Below, piece by piece: positions 30,891 to 42,381 of a stretch of DNA of 64,000 nt (position 1 is its first letter; each line of letters starts with the position of its first letter). Below the pieces are notes generated by a model, which saw only the letters and a list, made by a program, of their open reading frames with translations, did not search any database and was not told the DNA's origin. The translations under genes and the position numbers were made by a program. The stretch comes from Coptis chinensis (lineage: Eukaryota > Streptophyta > Magnoliopsida > Ranunculales > Ranunculaceae): positions 22,541,501 through 22,605,500 of the forward strand of contig CM027382.1 of NCBI GenBank assembly GCA_015680905.1. Direction: 5' to 3'.

Positions 30891-33800
30891 CAAAAACACA
30901 GGCAGAGATACTACTGCACTAGTCGACGATGGTCTAGTGGGAATTGTGTCAGAATGTGGTGTGTGTTGTCTTAGTACCTCATGCCAAGATATAGAGTGGG
31001 TGATAGATACAGGAGCATCCTATCACACCACACCACACATGGGATTCTTCACTACCTACAGCTGTGGTAAATTTGGTGAGGTAAAGATGGGTAACAGTGG
31101 CGTCTCGAAGATTATAGGCATTGGGGATGTTCATATAGAAACCAATGTCGGCTACACCTTCACACTCAAGGATGTAAGACATGTCCCTGACATTCGGCTA
31201 AGCCTAATTTATGCTGGGAAGTTAGATGATGATGGTTTTCTAAACTCGTTTGGTAATGGGGTATGGAAACTGAGTAGAGGTTCCATTATAGCAGCCAAAG
31301 GGAAGAAAACTTGCTTTCTTTACAAGACACAGGCTAGTTTGTGTAAAGCAGAAGTAAATGTGGCAGAAGAAGAAGCTTCCTCTGAGCTATGACATAAGAG
31401 ACTATGCCATATGGGAGAAAAAGGCATGGAAGTTCTTGCCAAGCAAAAGACCTTGCCAGACATCAAAGGTACGCATTTAAATAGATGTACTCACTGTTTG
31501 GTAGGAAACCAACATATGGTATCTTTCCAAAAATTCTATCTCGCAGAAAGGACAATGTCCTTGAGCTAGTTCACATAGACTTATGTGGTCCTATGAAAGT
31601 AAAGTCCCACGGGGGAGCTTTGTACTTCTTGACTTTCATTGATGATGCATCAAGAAAGATATGGGCATATAGTCTAAAGACCAAGGATGAAGTACCTGGC
31701 GTGTTCAAGATTTTCCATAGCATGGTGGAAAGAGAGACAGGGAAGCCTTTGAATTGTATTTGCTCAGATAATGGGGTGAGTACATAGGGCTGTTTGAAGA
31801 GTATTGCAAGAGTCATGGGATTCGTCATGAGCATACCATTCCCAAGACACCATAACAAAATGGTATAGCCGAGAGGATGAATCGTACCATTGTAGAGAGG
31901 ATGAGATGCATGCTGTCTCACTCTAAGTTACCGAGAAGTTACTGGGTAGAAGCAATGCGCACAGCCGTACATGTCATCAACCTATCGCCGTCAAAAGCTT
32001 TGAATAGTGATTATCCAGAGAGAGTATGGTCAGGCAGAGATGTTGATTATGGATACTTGAAGGTATTTGGGTGCATGGCATTTGTTCATATTCCCAAAGA
32101 TGAGAGAGCCAAGCTTGATGACAAAGCCAAGCAATGCATTTTTCTGGGTTATAGGGATGAGAAGTTTGGCTACAAACTTTATGATCCGATTAACAAGAAG
32201 GTAATCCGAAGTTGAGATGTTGTGTTCTTGGAAGACCAAACCATAGAAGACTTTGAGGATGGTGAGAAGCTAGAAGATTTCACTAATGATCTTGTTGATT
32301 CAGAACCAGAAGTTCCTACTGTGGAACGTGTAGAAAGAATTGAGAATGCAAAGAACCATGGGTTTGAAGCTCATGATGATGATCTTATTGCTCATGATGG
32401 GATAACACCTATTGATATAGAAAATGCAGATGAAATGCATGAACCACCACCTGAGCAAGCAGAAGTGCATCCTCCTGAGGCACAAGAAGATGGGGCAAGG
32501 AGGTCAGACAGAGAGAGACAGGCTTCAACCAGGTATCCACCATATACGTATGTTTTACTATCTGATGGTGGAGAACCTATATACTATCAAGATGCTCTTG
32601 AATGTACAGACAAAGAGAAGTGGTTGGAGGTCATGCATGATGAGATGGATTTTTGCATAATAATCACACTTATGAGTTAGTTAAGAAACCGAAAGGAAGA
32701 AAAGTTCTCAAGAATAAGTAGATCTACAAAGTCAAGCATAAGGAGAATAATCCATACCCAAGGCACAAAGCTCGCCTTGTTGTGAAAGGATTCGGTCAAA
32801 GGAAAGGTATTGACTTTGATGAAATTTTCTCTCCTGTAGTTAAGATGACTTCTATCAGGGTGGTATTGGGTCTGACCGCAAGTATGAACCTAGAGGTTGA
32901 GCAACTAGATGTCAAGATAACTTTTCTTCATGGAGACCTTGAAGAAGATGTTTATATGGACCAGCCAAAAGGGTTTGAGGTCAAAGGCAAGGAGCACCTA
33001 GTATGTAAGCTGATTAAGGGTTTGTATGGGTTGAAACAGGCACCAAGACAGTGGTACATAAAGTTTGATTCCTTTATGATGAAGCAAGGATACAAGAAGT
33101 CTGCTTCCGATTATTGTGTGTTTGTTTAGAAATTTCCCGATGGGGATTTCATAGTACTCTTGTTGTATGTGGATGATATGTTGATAGTTGGCCCGAACAT
33201 CAACAAGATATCCAAGCTGAAGAAAGACTTGAGTAAGTCCTTTGAGATGAAGGATTTGGGTCAAGCAAAGCAGATACTTGGTATGCGGATCACTCATGAC
33301 AGAAAGAGTGGGAAGTTGTGGATTTCTCAAGAAAACTACATTGAGAAAGTGTTGAAGAGATTCAACATGGATCAAGCAAAACCAGTCAGTTGTCCGCTTG
33401 GTGGCCAATTTCATATGACCAAAGAGATGTGTCCAAAGGGTGAGCATGAGCAGAGTTAGATAGAAAAGATTCTTTATGCATCCGCAGTGGGCAGCTTGAT
33501 GTATGCAATGGTGTGTACAAGACCAGATCTTACTTTCGCCATTGGTGTTGTGAGCCTATTTCTGTCAAATCTGGATAAGGAGCATTGGGAAGGTGTTAAG
33601 TGGATATTGAGATATCTCAAAGGCACTTCCAAAGCATGTTTGTGTTTTGGTGGAAGTAAGCCCTTTATTGAAGGTTACACTGATGTACACATGGCAGGTG
33701 ATGTTGACTCGATGAAGTCCACCTCTGGTTATTTATTTACTTTTGCAAGGGGAGTAGTTTCTTGGCAATCTAAGTTGCAAAAGTGTGTTTCCCTCTCCAC

Positions 33801-34139
33801 TACAGAAGTCGAGTATATTGCAGCCATTGAGTGTTGCAAAGAGATGCTATGGATGAAGAGGTTCTTCGATGAACTAGGGCTAAAGCAGAAATAGTTTGTA
33901 GTTTTATGTGATAGTTAAAGCGCCATCCATTTGAGCAAAAATCCGGGTTTTCATTCTAGACCTAAGCACATACATGTGTATTATCATTAGATTAGAGAAG
34001 TACTCGAAGACAAGAATTTATGTATTGAGAAAATCCATACCGACAAGATCGGGTCGGATATGATGACCAAGGTCTTACCGAAAGATAAGTTTGATGTTTG
34101 TTGTGTTATCGCCGGAATGGTAGCACACTCCTCCTATTG
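30891..34139 (+). pseudogene. pol: copia pol (PR-IN-RT-RNase H)
   Basis: Protease: WVIDTGASYHTTPHM (active D-T-G). Integrase: HKRLCHMGEKGMEVL with the HHCC finger, catalytic Asp in VHIDLCGP and DNG, Glu in NGIAERMNRTI. RT: KGFGQRKGIDFDEIFSPVV, DVKITFLHGDLEEDVYM and the catalytic LLYVDDMLIVG. RNase H: YTDVHMAGDVDSMKSTSGY and STTEVEYIA, ending with HIHVYYH..REVLEDKN and a stop at about 34139. Interruptions include TGA 31390-31392 (Trp expected), a frameshift near 31520, one near 31780, TAA 31853-31855 (Gln expected), and stops near 32213, 32680, 32719, 33127 and 33457. All catalytic motifs are still readable, so decay is moderate. Confidence 0.9.
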
Positions 34140-34173
34140 ATTTGGAAATTGCATGGAGGTATCCCCCCTCACT

Positions 34174-34190
34174 GTTTGGGAGGGGGAGAT
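34174..34190 (+). other. copia polypurine tract
   Basis: GTTTGGGAGGGGGAGAT lies directly before the 3' LTR and would prime plus-strand synthesis. Confidence 0.85.
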
Positions 34191-34906
34191 TGTTGGAGTT
34201 ATCCCTCACATGAGGAAGAAGGAGAGAATCCGGTGGTGTTTGCATGAAGAAGTTTGAGCGAGCGAAAGCTTGGAAATGGTCTTGCCCAAGGGAGCCTTGG
34301 AGAGAAAACGAACATAGTTTTTTTTTAGCTCTTTTCCGAAAACATGTCTACTGGACTTTTCTGATGAAAAGCAAAGAGGGCGCGTGCGTGCTCGAATTGG
34401 CCTGTCTAAAGGCACACCCGCGCTCAGGTCTAAATTTGTCAGAATTTTTTTTTTCTAAAACCATGAGACAGTGAGTTGGTATAAAAACATAAATAGGTTT
34501 TTGGGAAAACCTAACACAAAAAGTCACTAAAAAGAAACCCAATTTTGAGAGAGATCAAAATTGAGAGATAACATTTGCAGAAAGAAAAGCCTGTAAAGAG
34601 AGATGAGTGATCTAGTAAGGCCGGTGGAGTGACTTGAGATGAGTGATTATAATCTTCCTTCCCACGTTATAAAAGGATTAACTCTTATGGAAGTAGGCAC
34701 CATTGGCTGAACCACATTACATCTTTGTATTGTGGTATGTTTTACTTTCTTTGCATTATTATTATTTGTTTGTGATAGTTGTTTAGAGAGTTGGGCATGC
34801 TAGGTTGGTTGTAGTGAAAGTTTAGATTTTTGTCTGGAGATTGTAGTTGGTCCAAGTGCAAGTTATCTTAGTAGTGGGGATCGATTGGTATCGTTATTCC
34901 CCAACA
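34191..34906 (+). repeat. copia 3' LTR
   Basis: 716 bp, ending CCCCAACA, followed by the TSD GGAAT. Confidence 0.95.
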
Positions 34907-35378
34907 GGAATTGGGGTCAACCTACATGTCTGCATTTCCAAAGGCTGAAGCAAACCAACCAGGCATTGAAGTCCCCGAGAATCAGCCATAGCAAATTTAA
35001 TGAGTTGATAGTGGATAGTTCTAACCAGATATGTCTTCTTTGCACGTATAGGCAATGGGCATGCACTATGGTAATTAGAACATTGTCAACCATCACTATA
35101 ATATGCTAATTCGAAAAGTGGATCAAAGTGGGAGTTGAAGTTTTATCTTTCCACATGAGCCAAAGATTAAGAACTCTGTTAGGATCTGAATTTGGATTGG
35201 AGTAGAAAGCACTACTCATGCCCAAGGATTGAAGAAAACTAATGGGGAGATCATTGGGATAGATCATTGGTTCTACAATACCCATAATCTCCGGTTCCCA
35301 TTTATTGATAAGCTTGGACAGTCGATTCTAAGACTTGTCATTTGTTATACCTCTAATATTCCAATATATGCACCTCAT
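34907..35378 (-). pseudogene. LINE ORF2 start (APE-type endonuclease), truncated
   Basis: The endonuclease nicks target DNA for LINE insertion. ATG 35378 gives MRCIYWNIRGITNDKS, then a stop (about 35329), EPEIMGIVEPMIYPND and, near the copia junction, WLILGDFNAW, the metal-binding GDFN motif. A second stop is at about 35106. The reading frame ends at the copia insertion; RT is not found in the window. Confidence 0.8.
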
Positions 35379-35421
35379 TGAGAATATTGGATATTTATTC
35401 GGGTTGATGATGAAAGTCACT

Positions 35422-37368
35422 TTATTCTTCCTGACCCCTAGTCCTAGATCTTGATCTGGACCTGGTGGTAGGAAGAGTGTGAGACTGTAGTTGCCATTGT
35501 GGTTTGTATCTTTCTTTGCTGATTTGAAGTTGATCATCCACTTCCTCTTCAATCATATCACTCCAATTTGATGATTGTTGAGAGTTAGGATCAGGTGGCT
35601 TAGATTCAAGTTCCCTCACTTGTTGCTTTTGCACCAATAGGTGCAGCACTTTCTCCGCTTCAGTGTCTGTTATGTTTAACCCCACTGAAGTCGTATGAAT
35701 ACGAGATAACGGGCTGTCTCCATTGCGCGAGATGATCAAAGTCTCCTCTCTCATATGGGGTGATGGTTCTGCTACTGCTACACGCTCCGTTTGAGTGGTC
35801 ACTTCCTCATCTCGAGTCTGCCTAGAGCCAAAGACCTCAACTCCCGATTCCAGAATTTCTTTCCCCAGAACTTGCTCTGTAGGAGAATTCTCTTGCTCTT
35901 TTTCAATGTGATGCTCATTACTAGAATCTACTTGTTTAGTCTGAGTATCTCGAAGCTCAGCGTGCTGCTCATTTCCAAAAACTTCTTGCTCATTCTGAGT
36001 ACCTCTAAGATCAGGTCCAGTACATGTAGGAAACCTTGTTGCCTGGTCTGAGACCATTTGTTCTTTATCCTCTATAACATGAACCTCCTCCACTTCTCCT
36101 AGCCCGTCAAACCTGTTCTGGACATCAACCCCTCTATTTTTCTCCGAGGCTTTTGGTCTCCAAATAGTCTCACCTTGCTTGCTGCTCTCCCATGAGTTTC
36201 GTTTCGTCCCTTTTCTCTTGTGAAAGTTATCTCCGCCATTTTTCGGGGGGGTGGGGGGATATGGCGTCCACAACCACCTCTTTATCCTTGTTGTGTTGCA
36301 TATCAATGCGTGCACATTTTTGGTAGTTTCCCAACCTCTATTGCTTTCCAGAAGTTGAAATTCTTGGCTTTGACGTAGATTTGATCCGGGATAGGCTCTA
36401 ACAGATCCACATCCACTAAGATGTTGGCATAGTATCCATTTCGATTGAGTGTTTTTCGCCTATTTGCATTGGATAACCCCTCCACGTGCAATTGACATGA
36501 GGGATTCAGCTCCCAAGATTCTGCCCAAGTATCCCAATCCATGAGATTGTCTGAGATTGTCTTTGACTCTCAGGATTGCATATCAATGCGTGCACATTTT
36601 TGGTAGTTTCCCAACCTCTATTGCTTTCCAGAAGTTGAAATTCTTGGCTTTGACGTAGATTTGATCCGGGATAGGCTCTAATAGATCCACATCCACTAAG
36701 ATGTTGGCATAGTATCCATACTCTCGATTGAGTGTTTTCTTGTCTATTTGCATTGGATAACCCACTCCACGTGCAATTGACATGAGGGATTCAGGCTCCC
36801 AGTATTCCTGTCCAAGTCCCGACAAACGAATCCAGACCAATCCATGAGATTGTCTGAGATTGTCTTTGACTCTCAGGATTGAAATTTTGAGTCGATTGGC
36901 TGATTCTCATAGGGTTCTTATCAAAATCCCAAGAACCCTTTGCCCAAACTCTATTCAGGTCATCTGCATTCGAGAATCTTAAAAATAGGAACCCCTTACC
37001 AATAGGTGTAATGAGCCACTCACCTGTTGGCTGCCAGATTTGATTTGCTAAAATTCACACTCTATCAAGTGAGACTTTTTGGAGGTCGATGCGTCCCACC
37101 AAACAATGTTTGCGGTAAAGCAACCCTTTCTCATAAACCTTTTTGGTATGGTGACAGCGGGGTATTCTCCCATTTTTTCTGGAGTAGGTAACTCCTGAAA
37201 TTCCACTGGCGCCCTCATATGTTGCTTTGCCGCATCCGCATAAGTTATCCTCTGTGTTTCTTTATGAGTTGTATCTTCAGCTCGAACTTCATTGTTGATG
37301 GATTGAGGTGGTGGTTGTTGTTTCTCGTTGGTCACCTTAAATGGGTTCTCAAACTCATAGATATCCAT
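35422..37368 (-). pseudogene. LINE ORF1 (RNA-binding protein)
   Basis: ORF1 binds LINE RNA. The start at 37368 gives MDIYEFENPFKVTNEKQQPP. It continues YADAAKQHMRAPVEF and FMRKGCFTANIVWWD, then a DUF4283-like segment (WLGKG.LFLRFSNADDLNRVW and MVWIRLSGLGQEYW...GYYANILVDVDLLEPIPDQI). The frame 36315-35422 is the acidic/basic tail, ending in RS repeats (TTRSRSRSRTRGQEE). A stop at 37048 and the duplication at 36296-36880 break the reading frame. No CCHC knuckle is evident. Confidence 0.7.
36296..36880. repeat. ~280-305 bp tandem duplication inside LINE ORF1
   Basis: Copy 1 is 36296-36575, and copy 2 is 36576-36880. The first ~140 bases are almost identical. Copy 2 keeps an open frame (MVWIRLSGLGQEYWEPESLM), while copy 1 carries several short deletions in its outer half. 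This is one duplication with unequal decay, or a copy affected by sequencing error. Confidence 0.85.
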
Positions 37369-37479
37369 GATTGATCCTTCCTCTCCAGAACTTTTACTGT
37401 CAGCAGCAAAGGATTTTACCCGAATAAGGAAGTAATCATGAGCTATTAGAGGAGAAGACCGATTCCTGAAGCTTTTCAG

Positions 37480-37720
37480 AACACCCACTGTACCTCAGTG
37501 GTGGATTTTACCTAAAAACAAGGAATATAAAAAGATGCCAACTTGTCTGAGAAAAAATGGAACACCCACTGTAGGTCAGTGAGGGATTTTACCCGACAAC
37601 AAAAGGAAATGAGAATTGAGAATATGTATCTAATTCCTTACACTATCTAAAACATTCATTGTTAATCAGTGATGGATTTTACCTGAATAGGAAGGAAATT
37701 TAGAATTGGGAAGATAAAAT
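37480..37720. repeat. Tandem repeats in the LINE 5' region
   Basis: Three diverged units at 37480, 37561 and 37651 each contain AACACCCACTG...TCAGTG.GGATTTTACC (spacing 81 and 90 bp). They lie just upstream of LINE ORF1 on the minus strand, where LINE promoters reside. Confidence 0.6.
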
Positions 37721-37839
37721 AGCTTCTTCTAAAAAGTTTTAACAAAAAGTGGCAAAAATTTTGAGCACAGGATCATAAATGTTACTTAGGTTATCTCGCA
37801 CCCACTCGCCCAACCATTGGTCCCCATGGTCACAAGGTC

Positions 37840-40684
37840 TTCTACACACAAAGCCTATAACCTAAAGCCTTATATGAGTGAAATATTTGAGAAATGACAC
37901 AAGGGAGAAGTAAATTCCGGATAGAGAAGTCACACGTCCACTTGCTTGATCACTATACTATATCCTAAGCGAGAATTTAGGCCCTCTTTAGATCGATATA
38001 GCCAAAAATTCAAACCTATGAATTATTTTCCGCTAGTCACCCCTCTGAGCCCTTCTTTAGCCTTTCATAAACCACAATTCCTTGACCCTTTTACAAAAAC
38101 AAAACAAAATAAAAAATCAACCTACCCATTTTAGAACTAGTCTGAGAATAGGATGAGTGCAGAAAAGAAAAGTGAAAAACCTGTGTAAACAAAAATTAGT
38201 TAGTTGCTTCCGAAAAGAAAGAGAAAAGAAGTTTCCATCCAAAGAAAAGAAAAGAAAAGAAGAATAAAAATAGAAATAGAAACAAAATAAAGACTCGAAA
38301 AAAAGAATAAAAAGAGTCAAAAAGCCAAAATAAAAAGGCTAAGGATGGAAACAAAGTGTAGAAGCAAAATAACAAGGTTTTCTCTAGTAACATAATATGA
38401 AGATTCTATTATGTTAGACTAGTTCTTTTTGAATATCCATTTCCTTCATTCTTAAACCATCACCTAATCCCCATAATACCTAATAAAGACTTCTAGCTCA
38501 ATTAGGAATAGGTTTATGTGATAGTAAGTTGCAGATGTGTTTGATCGACTTCGGCTTCCTTGTATGTCATTGAGATTGTAAGGTAAAGTGTGCTCACTGC
38601 ATACTGGAGTAGCAAAACTTGAGTGGAAAAATCAGAGTGTTTTTGTCTTGACATTTATGTGAGGACCTACTTAAGGACGATATTCCAAAGTTTCATAAAC
38701 GGACCTGTTAGTGCATTTCATAGTGTTACTCATTGTGTATATGTTTCTTCGTAGATGATTGATTATTATGCATATATTAGCTTAGGTTTCGACTTGATTA
38801 TTCTGTATTCATTGCTAGTGAGATGTATAGATAATTGAGACATAAATAAAGAAACACTAGTTTTATTTCTTAGTCGTTGTAGTATAGATGAAGTTTGTGA
38901 GTATTTTCACTGGAAAACTCTCACGAGGCTATAACTCGTCCACTAGAGAATTTCTAGTGGTTTAAGGCCTTGTTGCATATGGTCAATGCAATCGCACTCG
39001 GCGAAACGAGATTAGTTAGAACTCTATTTTTGGTCACTTATTCTAATTTCTCATATTTGCTTGAGGACAAGCAAAATGCTGTTTCGGGGTGGTTTGTTAA
39101 GAGCCCAAAAATGTAGTTTTAACCCCTTTAACAATATCCCTTTTGACCAATTATGTGATTAATAAGTAAGTGTTAGTATTGTTATCGTGTTCTTATGCAT
39201 TTCAGACATTGGAGTCGAATATGTGCAGAAATGTGCCCCTTTTACAAGATAAAGGAGCAAGGGTTGGTTGCTAAGAAGTTCTATGATAAAAGGCCAAGAT
39301 TCAAGGAGAAAAAGCCTTTTTAAAGCCCGGTCAAAGCTGAAAAGTCAAAGTCAACGCAGGCAGAAATAGCGTACAAAAATCAGCAGAACTTTCGAAGGCC
39401 GTATCTTTGGACTCAGACCTTGGAATTAGGCCTACCTTATGTCAAAACGACCGGCTTGGAAAGAGTTTTCCAATTGGTCCAAGCCTTGACTCAATCAGAG
39501 GAGCAGAAGTAGATAAAAAGGGTTGTTGAAGTCATTTCCAGCTGAAAAGCCCTTTGTGGACTGAAGTACTGAGGTTTTGGACTCGATTTTCCGGCCCAAA
39601 ATAGGCTCCTCAGCCCATGCACGATTTTGTGGATCTGTTCTCCTCCATTTAACAAAAAAAAGACTTAGCTCTTAAGGATAGTTAGATCTAGATCAGAGAA
39701 ATAGGTTTTAAAACTTAGTTTTTATTGAGCAATTCATTTTCTAGTTAGTTGGAATTAGTGAATGATCCAAATACTTAGTTTTAATTCATTAAATTAGTTT
39801 ATATAGATTAATCTAATTAGTTATCAATAATATTAGTTGTTAGAACAAGTTTTGAATCTTAGAATAAAATACTTAGTTTATATTTCAATCTTTAATTTCG
39901 AATTCAATCTTGCATTCATAGATTTAGTTGTTTTAAATTGATAATTAGTATTCATAATTTTAGTTCTAGATTAGTTTGAATTTTAGTTATAATCCATTTT
40001 GAATCTTAGACTATTGATAAATTAGATTAAGAAAGTTAATTAGTTATTCAATAATGACTTGTTTTGATTGTTCTTGTTTCAGAAATGATAGTATGATGAT
40101 TCAAGGCTAAAACCTCCATTAGAGGGGTTTGAGGAAGCCTTGATGAAACTTGATTGTTGTTAGCGTAGAAATTGGTTGTAAAAATCTATTCTATTCTAGA
40201 AGATAATTAGTTCACCATGAGAATGGGTTTGATTGCTTCACATGCTAGTTGTTAGTTGGTAGAGATTACCATGAACAATTAGGGATTGTAAACACCCAAT
40301 TGTTATGCGAAAGCATTTCAATTTGGATTACGACATTTCTTCGTTAGTTTATTAAGTCGAATCAAGGTGGAATCAAATCCCCCTAATTCCTCCTCATATT
40401 GTCAATTTAGTATTTCCGTAGTTTGAATTATCATATCTTGATTAGTTGAATTACCATCGTAGTATAATTTCCATCGTTACTCTCATTGACTTTGATAGAC
40501 TGATTATCGTAGTTAACGTGAATTCTAAAGAACTAGGAGTGGAATGAATTCTCTACTCCATTTATTGCAATAGCATCGAGAGTAGAAAATTTTGATAATA
40601 TTAAGCTAAAATTAGTTTTAATTTTAGTTACGTTTGAGTTTCATCGTTTATTCGTAGGTAAAACTATCATTTTACCTTTTATCA
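37840..40684 (+). mobile_element. Element W: 3' end plus LTR of a Z-family element
   Basis: 37840-39094 matches 60262-61506 of element Z (both have AATGACACAAGGGAGAAGTA and CGATATAGCCA.AAATTCAAA). It is followed by an LTR at 39095-40684. The 5' part is missing, with homology stopping near 37840. No ORF is present. A purine-rich stretch (38210-38360) is shared with Z. The right edge lies directly against a Tat-like integrase. Confidence 0.85.
39095..40684 (+). repeat. LTR of element W
   Basis: Begins TGTTAAGAGCCCAAAA (other copies have TGATAAGAGCC) and ends CCTTTTATCA, 1590 bp. Homologous along its length to the X and Z LTRs. Confidence 0.85.
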
Positions 40685-40689
40685 TTACC

Positions 40690-41832
40690 AGTCAGGTCTC
40701 TACTGCCTAATAAATAACAAACTTTTCAGAAAGTCTGCCAGAGGACCTCATCTAAGGTGCATAAGCCCAGAACAAGGTCAGTTGATTTTCGCAGAGATCC
40801 ATGAGGGAGAATGCGGCAATCACGCAAGAGGTCGCTCTTTGGCTCACAAAGCAATCTCACAAGGCTACTTCTAGCCAAGAATGCAAATCGATGCTAAAAA
40901 GTACATACTCAAATGCATAAAATGCCAAACATTTGGCCACAACATCATCCAGCCAGCCTGAGAGCTAATCAACATTGTCTGCCCTTGGCCATTTCACATG
41001 TGGGGCTTGGATATCATGGGTCCATTCGTCCCACAGAAGAGCACAGGCTTCCGGTTCATCCTAGCAGCAACCGACTATTTCACCAAATGGGTCGAAGCGA
41101 TCCCCTTGGCTCACGTCAAAGAAGTTAATGTTAGAAACTTCATCTAGACAAACATCATCGCCAGATTTGGACTACCCCACACTTTGGTGATGGATAATGA
41201 CTCCCAATTCAAAGGGAAAATAGTCAAGGAATTCTTGGCTAAGTGGAAGATCATTCATGCATTCTCCACACCCCAGTACGCTCAGAGCAATGGTCAAGCT
41301 AAAGCCAGTAACAAGGCAATTTTTGAGAACCTGAAGAAAAAGATAGAAAATAACAAAATCCAGTGGCCAATGCAGCTTGAAAACATTCTATGGGCTTACA
41401 TAATGACAGCTCGTTCTAGCATAGGCAAGTCACCTTTCTCACTATGCTACGGTACTGAGGTCATCATTCCTTCTGAGTTGACTGTTACAATGACCCGCTC
41501 AGAGATTGTTGAAACTAGTCAGAACGATGCCATTCTCGCAAGAGAGGGTCGATCTATTGGAGGAACGCCATGACCTAGTAACCTTTCGAGTGGCATCCTA
41601 CCAGGAAACTCTGAGAAAGATGTATAATAAGCAAGTCAACCCTCAGAGTTTCCAACCTGGCGACCTAGTCCTGAAAAGGACTCAAGATGATTCCAAACTT
41701 GCACCAACATGGGAAGGTCCCTACATAGTAGAGCGAGTCATCGGCAATGGAGCATATTGGATCAAGACCCGGGAAGGACAGTCATTACCACGACCTTGGA
41801 ATACTTTCTTGCTAAAGAAATTTTATCAATAA
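40690..41832 (+). pseudogene. Tat-like Ty3/gypsy integrase, 3' end of pol
   Basis: Joins retroelement cDNA to host DNA. The zinc finger has H..H in EIHEGECGNHARGRSLAH and C..C in CIKCQTFGH. The core has WGLDIMGPF and LVMDNDSQFKG. The third catalytic residue, expected as Glu in NGQAEA, reads Lys (NGQAKA, codon AAA), so the DDE triad is broken. The C-terminal part (QPGDLVLKRTQDDSKLAP...WNTFLLKKFYQ) ends at TAA 41832. In-frame stops are at 40872-40874, 40959-40961 and 41145-41147, and an extra base near 41546 shifts the frame. Sequence starts abruptly at the W LTR edge, so protease and RT are lost. The lineage call (Tat group) is from motif style. Confidence 0.8.
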
Positions 41833-41901
41833 AAGATCCAATTGCATGACTTCATACTATTACCACTATACAAGTAGTTCATATTTGTATCAATGCATAT
41901 C

Positions 41902-42381
41902 ACGCTCTCCACGAGCAACACACTTTCTTAAGCTAACACGCTCGCTCGAGCTAACAGGCTACATAGCCTCTACAGTTCTTATTAGTCGATGACCTACAAC
42001 TCTAGGCTCAACTCAGTAAGAACGCCCTCCGCGAGCAACACGCTTTCTTAAGCTAACACGCTCACTCAAGCTAACAGGCTCCATAGCCTCTACAATTCTT
42101 ACTAGTCGATAACTTACAACTCTAGGCTCAACTCAGTAAGAACGCTCTCCGCGAGCAACACGTTTTCTTAAGCTAACACGCTCGCTCGAGCTAACAGACT
42201 TCATAGCCTCTACAGTTCTTACTAGTCAATGACCTACAACTCTAGGCTTAACTCAGTGAGAACGCTCTCAGCGAGCAACACACTTTCTTAAGCTAACACA
42301 CTCACTCGAGCTCACAGGCTCCATAGCTTCCACATTTCTTACTAGTTGAAGACCTACAACCCTAGGCTCCAACGACCTACT
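41902..42381. repeat. 4 x 120 bp tandem array after the integrase
   Basis: Units start at 41902, 42022, 42142 and 42262, each opening ACGCTCTCC.CGAGCAACAC and containing CTTAAGCTAACACGCTC and GACCTACAACTCTAGGCT. The period is exactly 120 bp with few substitutions. It lies 70 bp after the pol stop, in the 3' untranslated region of the element. Confidence 0.95.

Larger units (their letters stand above)
29260..34906 (+). mobile_element. Complete Ty1/copia retrotransposon (Tork/Tnt1-like) with TSD
   Basis: The LTRs are 29260-29973 and 34191-34906 (714 and 716 bp, TGTTGG..CCAACA). A PBS matching initiator tRNA-Met, a gag-pol frame in the order GAG-PR-IN-RT-RH, and a polypurine tract before the 3' LTR are all present. 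GGAAT flanks it at 29255-29259 and 34907-34911, a perfect 5 bp TSD. The IN-before-RT order and the domain sequences place it in copia, Tork side. The coding region has several stops and frameshifts, so it is structurally complete but not autonomous. It landed in a LINE. Confidence 0.95.
34907..37490 (-). mobile_element. Plant L1-type LINE, 5' part
   Basis: Minus strand: repeat-bearing 5' region, ORF1 (37368 to 35422), then the start of ORF2 (35378) with the endonuclease domain. The copia element interrupts it at 34906/34907. I see no RT domain on the far side of the copia (left of 29260), so the LINE was already truncated or chimeric there. Confidence 0.8.
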
